Of a stretch of DNA of 58,613 nucleotides, positions 9,973-21,557 are shown one piece after another. The translations under genes and the position numbers were made by a program. Origin of the DNA: Pseudomonadales bacterium. GTDB lineage: Bacteria; Pseudomonadota; Gammaproteobacteria; Pseudomonadales; Azotimanducaceae. The DNA is taken from the NCBI GenBank assembly GCA_016779585.1, contig JADHNI010000014.1, forward strand, positions 1 to 58,613. The letters run 5' to 3'. The notes beneath the pieces were generated by a model. The model had not been told where the DNA came from, made no database searches, and saw only the letters and a program-made list of their open reading frames with translations. Every line of letters starts with the position of its first letter. Within the stretch, counting starts at the first letter, position 1.

Positions 9973-10430
9973 ACCTGGGGATTGGTGGCGATAATACTTT
10001 TGGCCTGGTCACGCGGGTGAGCCATTACGATGCCCTCGACAAGGCTGGTTGTATCATGGTGAATATCGGCGTGAACGATGTGCCATTCCGGCCCATTCCT
10101 GACATGTGGCATAACTATGGCGTTTTGCTTGATACACTCCCGGCTAATGTTCCTGTCATTGTGAATGCGGTTCTGCCGGTAGACCGGGAAGGATTCCAGC
10201 CCAGAATAGACACCTTCAACGAGGGACTTGCCGAGCTGGCTGCGCAATACAGCCACGTGTTTTTTGCTGATGCAACTTCTGAACTTGTGGACGAAGCGGG
10301 TAGGCTAAAATCGGAGTTTCACACCGGTGATCGCCTGCATCTGTCTGAAGACGGCTATGCCGTCTGGGGAAATTTTTTGCTCAGGCAGTTTGCAGCCCAT
10401 TGCGTTGTTGGTCGGGGTCTCGCGGAGTAG
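9852..10430 (+). CDS. SGNH/GDSL-type hydrolase
   Basis: A 192-residue SGNH hydrolase of the platelet-activating-factor acetylhydrolase-like type. Block I is VLLGDSITENI (nucleophile Ser), block II NLGIGGD, block III VNIGVNDV (Asn), block V GDRLHLSEDGY (Asp/His). The substrate is probably an acyl ester. The GTG start at 9852 is a guess: the frame is open further upstream (GELDDYAVWRR) and overlaps the end of the acyltransferase gene in another frame. It could be a separate gene, or a second SGNH domain cut off by a further indel near 9820. Confidence 0.78.
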   Translation: MWRRLEMQNAASHIGEGGIVLLGDSITENIPLEGVELPIVNLGIGGDNTFGLVTRVSHYDALDKAGCIMVNIGVNDVPFRPIPDMWHNYGVLLDTLPANVPVIVNAVLPVDREGFQPRIDTFNEGLAELAAQYSHVFFADATSELVDEAGRLKSEFHTGDRLHLSEDGYAVWGNFLLRQFAAHCVVGRGLAE

Positions 10431-10432
10431 TT

Positions 10433-10798
10433 TTAGCGGGTTCCTTCACTTGCAGACTGGCACCCAATGCACATGTGCGCGTCTGGGTAGGCGCGGAGCC
10501 TTGCGATGGCAATAGGTTCATCGCAGTCAAGACAATAACCGTAGCTGCCATCCTCAATCCGGGACTTTGCCTGCTGTACGGATTTCAGGCGATTTTTTGC
10601 GACATTGCGATTGGCAACCAGGATGCTCTGGTTGTGCAGTTCATCCATGCGCGACAATCTACCCTGGTTATCCTTGAGTTTAACCGGCGCCGTGCCGGAT
10701 TCCGTGGACTCAAGCAGCGCCTGAAGTTCCTGTTGTAATTCGGCCAGTGCATCGTTGAGTTCCTGCTGCTCCTCAGTAGTGAGTTCCCCTGTCACCAT
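10433..10798 (-). CDS. DksA/TraR-family zinc-finger protein
   Basis: A 121-residue small regulator with an N-terminal helical hairpin and a C-terminal C4 zinc finger (Cys89, Cys92, Cys110, Cys113 in CLDCDEPIAIARL...MCIGC), as in DksA/TraR proteins that bind the RNA polymerase secondary channel. It is shorter than E. coli DksA (151 aa). A longer in-frame reading back to 11029 exists, but the ATG at 10798 overlaps the stop of the upstream aldolase gene (TAATG) and gives the natural N-terminus [14 protein letters not shown]. It is the last of a three-gene operon with DUF188 and the aldolase, and convergent with the SGNH gene. Confidence 0.88.
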   Translation of the reverse strand: MVTGELTTEEQQELNDALAELQQELQALLESTESGTAPVKLKDNQGRLSRMDELHNQSILVANRNVAKNRLKSVQQAKSRIEDGSYGYCLDCDEPIAIARLRAYPDAHMCIGCQSASEGTR

Positions 10799-11529
10799 TA
10801 CTCCCGGTAAGACGGATCGAGTCGATCCAGCTTGCGCAGCAGGGCCGGCCAGATGAATTCCCCGCGTTTTTTTAGTTTTGCAGTGCTGGTTTCCCCGGCC
10901 CGGGAATCGATGATGTCCTGCGAAAGTACGGTCAGTGTGTTGCCGCCGGACTCTGCCAGCAACTGGTAGTGGCAGGCCTTTTCCAGTCGGTAGATCGCCT
11001 GCCAGGCGCCACCGGGGTTCGGGCCGCATGCCATGGTACCGTGATTGCGCAGGATCATCGCGTTCTTGTCGCCGAGATCCTGCACCAGCCGTTCTCGCTC
11101 AGCCAGGTTGGTCGCGACGCCCTCGTAGTCGTGGTAGGCAAGATCTGAATAGATAGCGATGGCCGTCTGGTTCAGTGGTTTCAGGCCATCACGCTGGCAG
11201 CTTATGGCCACGCCATGATCAGTATGCAGGTGAATGACATACATGGCGTCATGCCGGTGCATGTGTACCGCGCTGTGAATTGTAAATCCGGCGCGGTTGT
11301 AGGTGTACTCACTCTCGGTTAGCTGGTTGCCGTCGAGGTCAATGGTCAGTAGGTCGCTTGCCCTGATTTCCTCGAACAGCATGCCGTATGGGTTCAGCAG
11401 GAAACGCGGTTCATCTCCAGGAATACGTGCAGAGATGTGTGTGCCCACCAGATCGTCCCAGCCATTCAGCGCGACGAGCCTGTAAAGGGCAGCAGTGTCG
11501 ATACGCGCCTGTCTTTCCTGTTCCCTCAT
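10798..11529 (-). CDS. Class II aldolase/adducin-family protein
   Basis: A 243-residue member of the class II (zinc) aldolase/adducin family. Metal-binding histidines are seen in VIHLHTDHG (His100, His102) and in RNHGTMACG (His163), with [10 protein letters not shown] as the family's second motif. Family members act on sugar phosphates or, in adducin-like bacterial forms, on unknown substrates. It starts inside the stop of the DUF188 gene (ATGA at 11526-11529), and its own stop overlaps the DksA-like start, so the three are translationally coupled. Confidence 0.88.
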   Translation of the reverse strand: MREQERQARIDTAALYRLVALNGWDDLVGTHISARIPGDEPRFLLNPYGMLFEEIRASDLLTIDLDGNQLTESEYTYNRAGFTIHSAVHMHRHDAMYVIHLHTDHGVAISCQRDGLKPLNQTAIAIYSDLAYHDYEGVATNLAERERLVQDLGDKNAMILRNHGTMACGPNPGGAWQAIYRLEKACHYQLLAESGGNTLTVLSQDIIDSRAGETSTAKLKKRGEFIWPALLRKLDRLDPSYRE

Positions 11530-11987
11530 TTGCTTTCCTGTTTTGACTTTCTTGCCAGGTAGCGATCCAGCGCGTTGGCGAAAGCCTGTTTTTCTGCCTG
11601 ACCCAGCGGTGGTGGACCCCCTGACTGTACGCCGGAGGATCGCATCGTATCCATAAAGTCTCGCATGTTGAGACGTTGCCGAATGGTATCTTCTGAGTAG
11701 GGCTCGCCCCTGGTGTTGATGGCTTCTGTCTTCTTTTCCATCACCTCGGCAGCGAGTGGAATGTCACTGGTGATTACGAGGTCTCCCTCGACGGCCCTCG
11801 CGGCGATTTCGTTGTCAGCCACATCAAACCCTTTTGGAACCTGCATGAAGCGTATGTGAGGTGATGGTGGCAACTTAATAAAACTGTTGGCTACGAAAAT
11901 CGTCTCCGTGCCGGTGCGATTTGCGGCTCCGCAGATGATCTCCCTGATGACCACCGGGCAGGCGTCTGCATCGATCCAGATAGTCAA
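11526..11987 (-). CDS. YaiI/YqxD family protein (DUF188)
   Basis: A 153-residue protein matching DUF188 almost end to end: [17 protein letters not shown] at the start, then [34 protein letters not shown] and the R(M)RD-like [12 protein letters not shown] segment. It has a PIN-like fold with conserved acidic residues, so a nuclease role has been suggested, but no activity is established. It is the first gene of the operon with the aldolase and DksA-like genes, divergent from the TauD-type gene across about 45 bases. Confidence 0.92.
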   Translation of the reverse strand: MTIWIDADACPVVIREIICGAANRTGTETIFVANSFIKLPPSPHIRFMQVPKGFDVADNEIAARAVEGDLVITSDIPLAAEVMEKKTEAINTRGEPYSEDTIRQRLNMRDFMDTMRSSGVQSGGPPPLGQAEKQAFANALDRYLARKSKQESK

Positions 11988-12032
11988 CTAGAAAGATTCC
12001 TTGTGCATTCGAAGGGCTTTATCATAGCCCGC

Positions 12033-12854
12033 ATGACAGACGCGATACACATCAATCCTCTGACGCCTGCAACTGGTGCAGTGGTGACGGGTATAGATCT
12101 GCGAAACCTGCCAAATGATCGTTTGTTGTTCGAGCGTGTTCATGAGGCGTGGTTAAAACACCTGGTCCTCTTTTTTCCGGACCAACAGTTGAGTCCTCAA
12201 GAACATCTGGCCTTAGGTGAATGTTTCGGTCCGCTGCACATTCATCCGGCAGCGCCATACGAGGGTGATAACCCGGCATTAATGAAGATCCATACGGATG
12301 AACATTCCCATCGGAATAACGGGGACGTCTGGCACTCTGATGTCTCGGCTGACGAGGAGCCGCCCATGGCAAGCATCCTGCATCTGCACCAGGTGCCATT
12401 CCAGGGTGGAGACACTCTTTGGGCGAACATGTACAAGGTCTACGAATCCCTGAGTCCTGCCATGCAGGAATTCCTGCTTGGGCTAACCGCTGTGCACAGC
12501 GCGGATTACCGCGGGTTCTATGGTGGACATGAACCACAACGCAAAAGTCCGAAGGCCATTCACCCCGTGGTGCGTACGCATCCCGAGACCGGCCGCAGGG
12601 GATTGTTCGTAAACAGTGGTTTTACCAGAAGGATTGTTGAGCTGGAATCAGATGAATCGGACTCACTGCTGGCTTTCCTGTTTGCGAAAATCAAAGACCC
12701 GATTTTTCACTGTCGCTACAAGTGGCAGACCGGCAGTGTCGCCATCTGGGACAATCGCTGCACCCAGCACTATGCGCTCTGGGATTACTTTCCTGAAACA
12801 CGCAGCGGTATCAGGGTAACCGTGTCGGGCGACAAACCTTTCCTCACACGGTGA
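12033..12854 (+). CDS. TauD/TfdA-family Fe(II)/2-oxoglutarate dioxygenase
   Basis: A 273-residue non-haem iron dioxygenase. The facial triad is seen as WHSDVS (His101, Asp103) and the distal CTQHYALWDY (His246), with the 2-oxoglutarate-binding Arg in SGIRVTV (Arg261). The GTG at 12003 is an alternative start, but ATG 12033 gives the family-typical beginning IHINPLTPATGAVVTGIDL. Relatives hydroxylate taurine, alkyl sulfates or aryloxyalkanoates; the substrate here is unknown. It sits one base before the PhzF gene, followed by a GNAT gene. Confidence 0.9.
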   Translation: MTDAIHINPLTPATGAVVTGIDLRNLPNDRLLFERVHEAWLKHLVLFFPDQQLSPQEHLALGECFGPLHIHPAAPYEGDNPALMKIHTDEHSHRNNGDVWHSDVSADEEPPMASILHLHQVPFQGGDTLWANMYKVYESLSPAMQEFLLGLTAVHSADYRGFYGGHEPQRKSPKAIHPVVRTHPETGRRGLFVNSGFTRRIVELESDESDSLLAFLFAKIKDPIFHCRYKWQTGSVAIWDNRCTQHYALWDYFPETRSGIRVTVSGDKPFLTR

Positions 12855-12855
12855 G

Positions 12856-13710
12856 ATGATCATGGGCAGGCCTTTCTTTATTACTGACGTTTTTGCCGAG
12901 GGACCCTACTCCGGTAACCAGTTGGCAACCCTCCCTGATGCGGCTGATCTCACCGGCGAAGAAATGCAGCAGATTGCCCGGGCCTTCAATTTTGCAGAGA
13001 CCACGTTCATTACGGGCGGCTCGCTCGAGAAGGGTTTTGATGTGCGCATCTTTACACCGACCGATGAACTGCCCTTCGCCGGGCACCCCACACTCGGTAC
13101 CAGCTACCTGATTCGCAACGAGCTGCTTCACTCTGAGGCAAAGACGATCACACTGAATCTTGGTGTCGGTCCTATACCGGTCACGTTCGAAGAGGATGGT
13201 GTGCTCTGGATGACCCAAAATGAACCGGCATTTGGTGGAATCGTCCCACATGGCCGGGTTGCCCATGCCCTTGGCCTGAATACTGCGGATATTGCACCTG
13301 ATTACCCGTGTCAGTATGTGTCCACGGGGCTTGAGTTCCTGATGGTTCCCCTGCGTAACTACGACGCCCTGAAGCGGGCTCATGCAGGACCTAATGATCT
13401 GTCCCGCACTTTTTTTGTTTTCTGCAGGGGAGGGTACGACGATACCCAGGACATCCAGGCAAGAATGTTTGCCAGCGAACTTGGTGTTGTTGAAGACCCG
13501 GCAACAGGCAGTGCCAACGGTTGCCTCGCTGCGTACCTTGCGGAGCACGCCTTCCTGGGCTCGCCTGTCGTGGACGCACGGGTCGGGCAGGGCTATGAAA
13601 TCAACCGGCCGTCGCAGCTATACCTGAAAAGTGAGAAGAGTGATAAGGGTTACGACATTCGTGTCGGCGGACGGGTATCCCTGGTAGCCGGAGGGCAGTG
13701 GCTGGTATGA
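12856..13710 (+). CDS. PhzF-family isomerase-like protein
   Basis: A 284-residue protein of the PhzF/diaminopimelate-epimerase fold. The conserved catalytic Glu is in FAETTF (Glu48 from ATG 12856); GHPTLGTSYL and EDPATGSANGCLAAYL are the two family loops that bind the substrate carboxylate. A second ATG at 12862 is an equally possible start. No phenazine genes are nearby, so the true substrate is unknown. Overlaps the following GNAT gene by ATGA. Confidence 0.9.
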   Translation: MIMGRPFFITDVFAEGPYSGNQLATLPDAADLTGEEMQQIARAFNFAETTFITGGSLEKGFDVRIFTPTDELPFAGHPTLGTSYLIRNELLHSEAKTITLNLGVGPIPVTFEEDGVLWMTQNEPAFGGIVPHGRVAHALGLNTADIAPDYPCQYVSTGLEFLMVPLRNYDALKRAHAGPNDLSRTFFVFCRGGYDDTQDIQARMFASELGVVEDPATGSANGCLAAYLAEHAFLGSPVVDARVGQGYEINRPSQLYLKSEKSDKGYDIRVGGRVSLVAGGQWLV

Positions 13711-14198
13711 CCGGCGCGCAGCTGTGTATTCGCCCGGTAGGCGCGGATGACACCGATTACGTCATTAATCTGGTTACCGAACATTTTGGTTCGACCCAAG
13801 TTGTTTCACGTGGCCGTTTGCACGATTGTGAAACATTAAAAGGTTTTCTGGCGATGGCAGGCACCCGCAGGGTTGGACTCGTTCAGATTGCGATTCGTGA
13901 CGGGGAGCTGGAAGTCGTTACACTGGTTTCGGAATTGGATGGTGCTGGTGTGGGGCGCGGCCTGCTCGAGAGAGTCGTCGCTGAGGCTCGCCACCTGGGT
14001 GGTCTAAGTCGATGCTGGCTCAGTACGACCAACAATAACCACAATGCGATCAACTTTTACCGGCACATTGGCTGGGTGCAATGCGCGACGCACCTAGGTG
14101 CAGTTGATGAGGCAAGAAAGCTCAAGCCGGAGATTCCTCTGACAGATGATCGTGGAATCGAGATTAGGGACGAGCTGGAATTTGAGTGGAAACTCTGA
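13707..14198 (+). CDS. GNAT-family N-acetyltransferase
   Basis: A 163-residue single-domain GNAT protein. The acetyl-CoA-binding A motif appears as LDGAGVGRGLLERVVAEA, followed by LSTTNNNHNAINFYRHIGW (motif B). ATG 13707 overlaps the PhzF stop (ATGA) and is preferred over the in-frame GTG at 13698. It ends two bases before the stop of the convergent coiled-coil gene. The substrate is unknown. Confidence 0.85.
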   Translation: MTGAQLCIRPVGADDTDYVINLVTEHFGSTQVVSRGRLHDCETLKGFLAMAGTRRVGLVQIAIRDGELEVVTLVSELDGAGVGRGLLERVVAEARHLGGLSRCWLSTTNNNHNAINFYRHIGWVQCATHLGAVDEARKLKPEIPLTDDRGIEIRDELEFEWKL

Positions 14199-14200
14199 AA

Positions 14201-18073
<3,873 letters not shown>

Positions 18074-18135
18074 GACTGCCCGGGTGCCGAGTGTTCTGAA
18101 GCGCTCGATGACAGTAAATGAGAATCCCTGCCGGT

Positions 18136-18552
18136 TCAGTTATCGGCATGGTCCTGTGCAGAATCGCGGTTGCCGAATACACCTGCACTGATTCGATTTG
18201 TATAATCGCCGCGTGTAACAAACAGATAGTCACGGATACCGGCAACAGCAAGTCGCCTGAGGTCAGTTGCTGCCGCCGGCTTGTCCGGATAGGTGCCGGT
18301 GACAACAATAAATCCCAGTGATTGCCGGTAAGTTGAATCCTCAACCCGGCACTCAATGAAGTTATTATCCAGGAGTTGCTGGATGTCCCGCAGATTCTGC
18401 TCAGATTCAACCGGCGTGATGGTGAATGCGCCGTCGGCCTCAATGATGTTGTAGTCTGTGCTGGCGGCTGCGACTGAACAACAGAGAAGCAGCGCGAAAA
18501 GGCTGATAATCCTCCGCGGAGTCGATATCGTTAGCATCGCCACTTGCTGCAT
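18136..18552 (-). CDS. Exported SPOR-domain protein (5' part of the split coiled-coil gene)
   Basis: 138 residues as read. N-terminal signal or anchor helix (RRIISLFALLLCCSVAAAS; the start may be ATG 18552 or ATG 18537), a short beta-rich region, then the first half of a SPOR domain (NRISAGVFGNRDSAQDHAD). SPOR domains bind denuded peptidoglycan glycan strands. The frame stops at TGA 18138-18136 in the middle of the domain. The missing half (LNRQGFSFTVIERFRTLGT, then RAVVIRD) is encoded directly downstream in the frame of the 1290-residue ORF, so loss of one C near 18139 appears to have split a single gene of about 1450 codons. Confidence 0.85.
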   Translation of the reverse strand: MQQVAMLTISTPRRIISLFALLLCCSVAAASTDYNIIEADGAFTITPVESEQNLRDIQQLLDNNFIECRVEDSTYRQSLGFIVVTGTYPDKPAAATDLRRLAVAGIRDYLFVTRGDYTNRISAGVFGNRDSAQDHADN

Positions 18553-18673
18553 GGTCCCAGTATTGGCTCTGGTTGAGGCCGACAGGATAGCTTACCTGTC
18601 CCACATAATCGACTCAATTCAGGTGGTTACGTGGCAATCTTGAAAGGTTTGATGAAGTAATTTAGGAGTACTC

Positions 18674-19102
18674 ATGTCCCTGACAGACCCTATTTCCATG
18701 GTCCCTGCCTTTGGCGAGGCCATCGGTATGAGCGTTGACAATGTCGAGGGCTCCCGCCTGACCGTAAGAGTCCCCTATGCTGAGCACCTGGTCGGTGACC
18801 CCGATACAGGTGTCATTCATGGTGGTGTGATCACAGCGGCGCTCGACAATGCCTCGGGTTGGGCAATTCGCGTCGGCGGTGAATGGGAGGAGGGCATGAG
18901 CATGGCGACCCTGGACCTGCGCATCGACTACATGAAGCCTGCCACACCCAATGAAGACCTGCTGGTCACCGCAGAGTGTTTTAAAGAAACCAAGACGATC
19001 GCGTTTGTTCGTGCGACGGCTTACCAGGATTCACCGGACGATCCTGTCGCTACCTCTATTGCTGCATTCATGAAAGGCACTCCGAACGAGCCGAGGCGCT
19101 GA
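18674..19102 (+). CDS. PaaI-family hotdog thioesterase 1
   Basis: A 142-residue hotdog-fold acyl-CoA thioesterase. The family's active-site stretch is TGVIHGGVITAALDNASGWA, followed by MATLDLRIDYMKPA. It has a strong TAGGAG ribosome-binding site. One base separates it from a second hotdog gene, so the two may be co-translated and could form a heteromer. The likely role is hydrolysis of aryl- or medium-chain acyl-CoA during catabolism. Confidence 0.9.
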   Translation: MSLTDPISMVPAFGEAIGMSVDNVEGSRLTVRVPYAEHLVGDPDTGVIHGGVITAALDNASGWAIRVGGEWEEGMSMATLDLRIDYMKPATPNEDLLVTAECFKETKTIAFVRATAYQDSPDDPVATSIAAFMKGTPNEPRR

Positions 19103-19103
19103 T

Positions 19104-19541
19104 ATGGAGATACTGAAGCAGCTTCGCGAGGAAGGCCGTGCAGAAGATATGCAGGCCCTGGTTGACCACATCCCCTATGCAAGGTTCATGGGTATGTGTG
19201 TCGATCGAAAAGGCAATGAAATCACCATGGTAATGCCCTTCCAGGACATGCTAATCGGCAACCCGGTTTTACCGGCTATCCACGGCGGAGCGATTGGAAC
19301 TTTCCTGGAGCTGACCTCCCTGGTTCAGCTGATGTACAACACCCAGTGTGAACGCCTGCCGAAGACCGTGGATATATCCATTGACTACCTTCGCTCGGGA
19401 CGACCGGTGGAAACTTATGGCCGGGCATTTGTCACGCGTCAGGGCCGCCGGGTGGCAAACGTGCGCGCAGAGATCTGGCAGGAGGAAATCAACAAGCCCA
19501 TCGCGGCTAGCCACGGCCACTTCCTGCTGACACCGGTCTGA
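19104..19541 (+). CDS. PaaI-family hotdog thioesterase 2
   Basis: A 145-residue hotdog thioesterase. Motifs are AIHGGAIGTFLELTSLVQL and KTVDISIDYLRSGRP, the usual PaaI core with a Glu in the central helix. It is only modestly similar to its upstream neighbour at 18674-19102, so the pair is not a recent duplication. It is followed by a 152-base gap with a long inverted repeat, then the thiolase. Confidence 0.9.
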   Translation: MEILKQLREEGRAEDMQALVDHIPYARFMGMCVDRKGNEITMVMPFQDMLIGNPVLPAIHGGAIGTFLELTSLVQLMYNTQCERLPKTVDISIDYLRSGRPVETYGRAFVTRQGRRVANVRAEIWQEEINKPIAASHGHFLLTPV

Positions 19542-19552
19542 CCCCCAAAACC

Positions 19553-19618
19553 GGGGACAGTTTACTTCCGCGCCGAATTGGGGACAGTTTACTTCGTCGC
19601 CCGAAGTAAACTGTCCCC
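19553..19618. repeat. GGGGACAGTTTACTTC repeat with 17-bp inverted arm
   Basis: Between thioesterase 2 and the thiolase: GGGGACAGTTTACTTC at 19553-19568, a second copy at 19580-19596 (one base longer), then its exact reverse complement at 19602-19618 after a 5-base loop. The last two arms make a perfect 17-bp hairpin. The same 15-16-base core recurs at 46285-46326. It looks like a dispersed REP-like element. No T-run follows, so a simple terminator is unlikely. Confidence 0.85.
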
Positions 19619-19693
19619 GGTGCGGGTTGCGCGCATCGGGCTTGCGCCCTATGCTTGCGGCGGTTATTTCAAACGCGCTTTTGAGGAAAATTC

Positions 19694-20860
19694 ATGTCTG
19701 ATGTCTACATTGTAGAAGCTTGCCGCAGCCCGATTGGCAAGCGAGGAAAGGGTCTGGCCGGTCTGAAGCCCGCTGACCTGCTGGGTAAAGTACAAAAAGC
19801 TGCGCTGGAGCGTTCCGGCATTGCTCCGGAGAACATTGACCAGGTGATCGGTGGTTGCGTGTCGCAGGTAGGTGAGCAGACGTTCAACATTGCGCGTATC
19901 GCGTGGCTGTCGCAGGGTCTGCCGCTGGAAGTTCCAGCGACAACTGTGGATGCACAGTGTGGTTCCAGCCAGCAGGCAACAACAATGGGCGCCACCATGG
20001 TGGGCTCAGGTATCGAAGATGTTGTGATGAGCTGCGGTGTTGAAATGATGTCCCGTGTCCCCCTGGGTTCTGCCATGAAAGATGGCAACCCTATGGGTGA
20101 AAACTATGGCGACCTTTACCAGCCGACCAGCCAGTTCATGGGGGCGGCCATGATCGCTGAGGAATACCAGATTACCCGACAGGATACTGATCAGTTCGGT
20201 CTCGAAAGCCAGCAGAAAGCCATCAAGGCCTGGGAAGAAAATCGTTTCGAGCGGGAAATTGTTCCGATTGAGGCACCGATCCTGAATGAGAAGTTTGAGC
20301 CGACCGGTGAAACCCGAACAATTACCAAGGATGAAGGCCTGCGTGAAACCACGCTGGAATCCCTGGCGTCTCTCGACCCCGTACCCGGACAGGAGATTCA
20401 TACAGCAGGTTCCAGCTCACAGGTGTCGGATGGCGCAGCTTGCGTGATCATGGCGTCCGGTGAAGCCTGCGAGCGCCTGGGTGTTAAGCCCCGTGCGAAG
20501 ATTGTGGCAACAACACTGGTTGGTGTTGATCCAGTGACCATGTTGAAAGGCCCGATTCCTGCTACCCGCAAGGTTCTGGATCGTGCCGGACTGACCATGG
20601 ACGACATCGATATTTTTGAAGTGAACGAAGCTTTTGCGTCCGTAGTGCTGGGCTGGCAGAAAGATGTCGGCGCAGATCCTGCGAAGGTGAACGTGAATGG
20701 TGGCGCGATTGCGCTTGGTCACCCGACTGGGAGCACCGGTGCACGTCTTATCACAACAGCCCTGCATGAGTTGGAACGCACTGGTGGCAAGTACGCGCTG
20801 ATCGCGATGTGCTGCGGTGGCGGTCTGGGTACCGGCACAATTATCGAGCGCCTGGACTAG
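19694..20860 (+). CDS. Acetyl-CoA C-acyltransferase (thiolase)
   Basis: A 388-residue degradative-type thiolase cleaving 3-ketoacyl-CoA. Nucleophilic Cys89 lies in DAQCGSSQQA, His343 in ALGHPTGSTG, and the acid/base Cys373 in MCCGGGLGTG. NEAFA is also present. It resembles the thiolases used in steroid side-chain and fatty acid degradation, but the chain-length preference cannot be read from sequence. GAGGA precedes the start. The neighbours (two thioesterases, P450s, MDR, SDR) fit lipid catabolism. Confidence 0.93.
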   Translation: MSDVYIVEACRSPIGKRGKGLAGLKPADLLGKVQKAALERSGIAPENIDQVIGGCVSQVGEQTFNIARIAWLSQGLPLEVPATTVDAQCGSSQQATTMGATMVGSGIEDVVMSCGVEMMSRVPLGSAMKDGNPMGENYGDLYQPTSQFMGAAMIAEEYQITRQDTDQFGLESQQKAIKAWEENRFEREIVPIEAPILNEKFEPTGETRTITKDEGLRETTLESLASLDPVPGQEIHTAGSSSQVSDGAACVIMASGEACERLGVKPRAKIVATTLVGVDPVTMLKGPIPATRKVLDRAGLTMDDIDIFEVNEAFASVVLGWQKDVGADPAKVNVNGGAIALGHPTGSTGARLITTALHELERTGGKYALIAMCCGGGLGTGTIIERLD

Positions 20861-20869
20861 CTTCACAGA

Positions 20870-21557
20870 GTGGCTGGCTGGTCGAAAATACTTCTGCTTC
20901 TGTTTACCCTGGGGCTGCTCCTATCAGGAGCAGCCCCAGGGTTCGGATAACGTTCAGCTGTTGCCGGATGGTGCATGGCGAGTCGAGGATATTGATGGCA
21001 GGGGTTTTATAGATTACTCCATGGTCACCATATCTTTTGCTGATCAGACCCGTGTAAACGGGAATGGTGGCTGTAATCCCTATTTTGGAAGCGTGGCTCT
21101 GGAGGAGAGGGATATTTCTTTTTCGCTGCTTGGCAGCGGGCGACGTGCCTGCGCACCATCCCTTATGCAGCAGGAGCAACGGTTCTTTGATTCTCTCAGC
21201 GCTGTAACGACATTTGAACTTGTCGATAACACCGTCCTCCATCTCCTGGATGCAGAGGGCTCACGAATCATTCGTGCCGTACGTCTGAATCAAGAGACTC
21301 CACAACCTCTGGACCGTGCCCTGGAATATTCCACAACCTATCTTTGTGAGGACGAGATCGTTGAAATACGATTTTTGGGTCCTGACACGATAGAGCTAAG
21401 CTTCAGCGGCGAGCGATTTGTTCTGGTCGCTGAACGAGCAGCTTCAGGCGCGAAATATGTCGGAGACGATATCCTGTTCTGGAGCAAAGGCGCCGAAGCC
21501 CTGCTCGAACAATCCGGGCAACGTCTTCGCTGTGAACGCTTTACTGAAGGTTCTTAG
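20870..21557 (+). CDS. META-domain plus MliC-domain envelope protein, N-terminus disrupted
   Basis: The mature part combines a META (HslJ-like) domain (GNGGCNPYFGSV, then RRACAPSLMQQEQRFFDSL) and a C-terminal MliC-like lysozyme-inhibitor domain (TTYLCEDEIVEIRF, ASGAKYVGDDILFWSKG). A natural signal peptide (MAGWSKILLLLFTLGLLLSG) is encoded from GTG 20870, but in another frame that ends at TAA 20948-20950; the domain frame is +1 to it. The switch falls at a 16-bp perfect palindrome (20907-20941). A longer in-frame reading starting at 20817 overlaps the thiolase and has no signal peptide, so it is not favoured. Probably a periplasmic or outer-membrane lipoprotein, if expressed. Confidence 0.7.
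20907..20941. repeat. Perfect 16-bp inverted repeat with 3-base loop
   Basis: CCCTGGGGCTGCTCCT (20907-20922), loop ATC, then the exact reverse complement (20926-20941). It lies about 45 bases after the thiolase stop and inside the signal-peptide region of the next gene. No U-tract follows. It could act as a transcript-stabilising hairpin, or be a local inverted duplication that broke the frame. Confidence 0.9.

Noticed and set aside
20907..20941. Rho-independent terminator of the thiolase gene
   Set aside because: Stem is excellent but no U-tract follows, and the region codes for the next gene's signal peptide.
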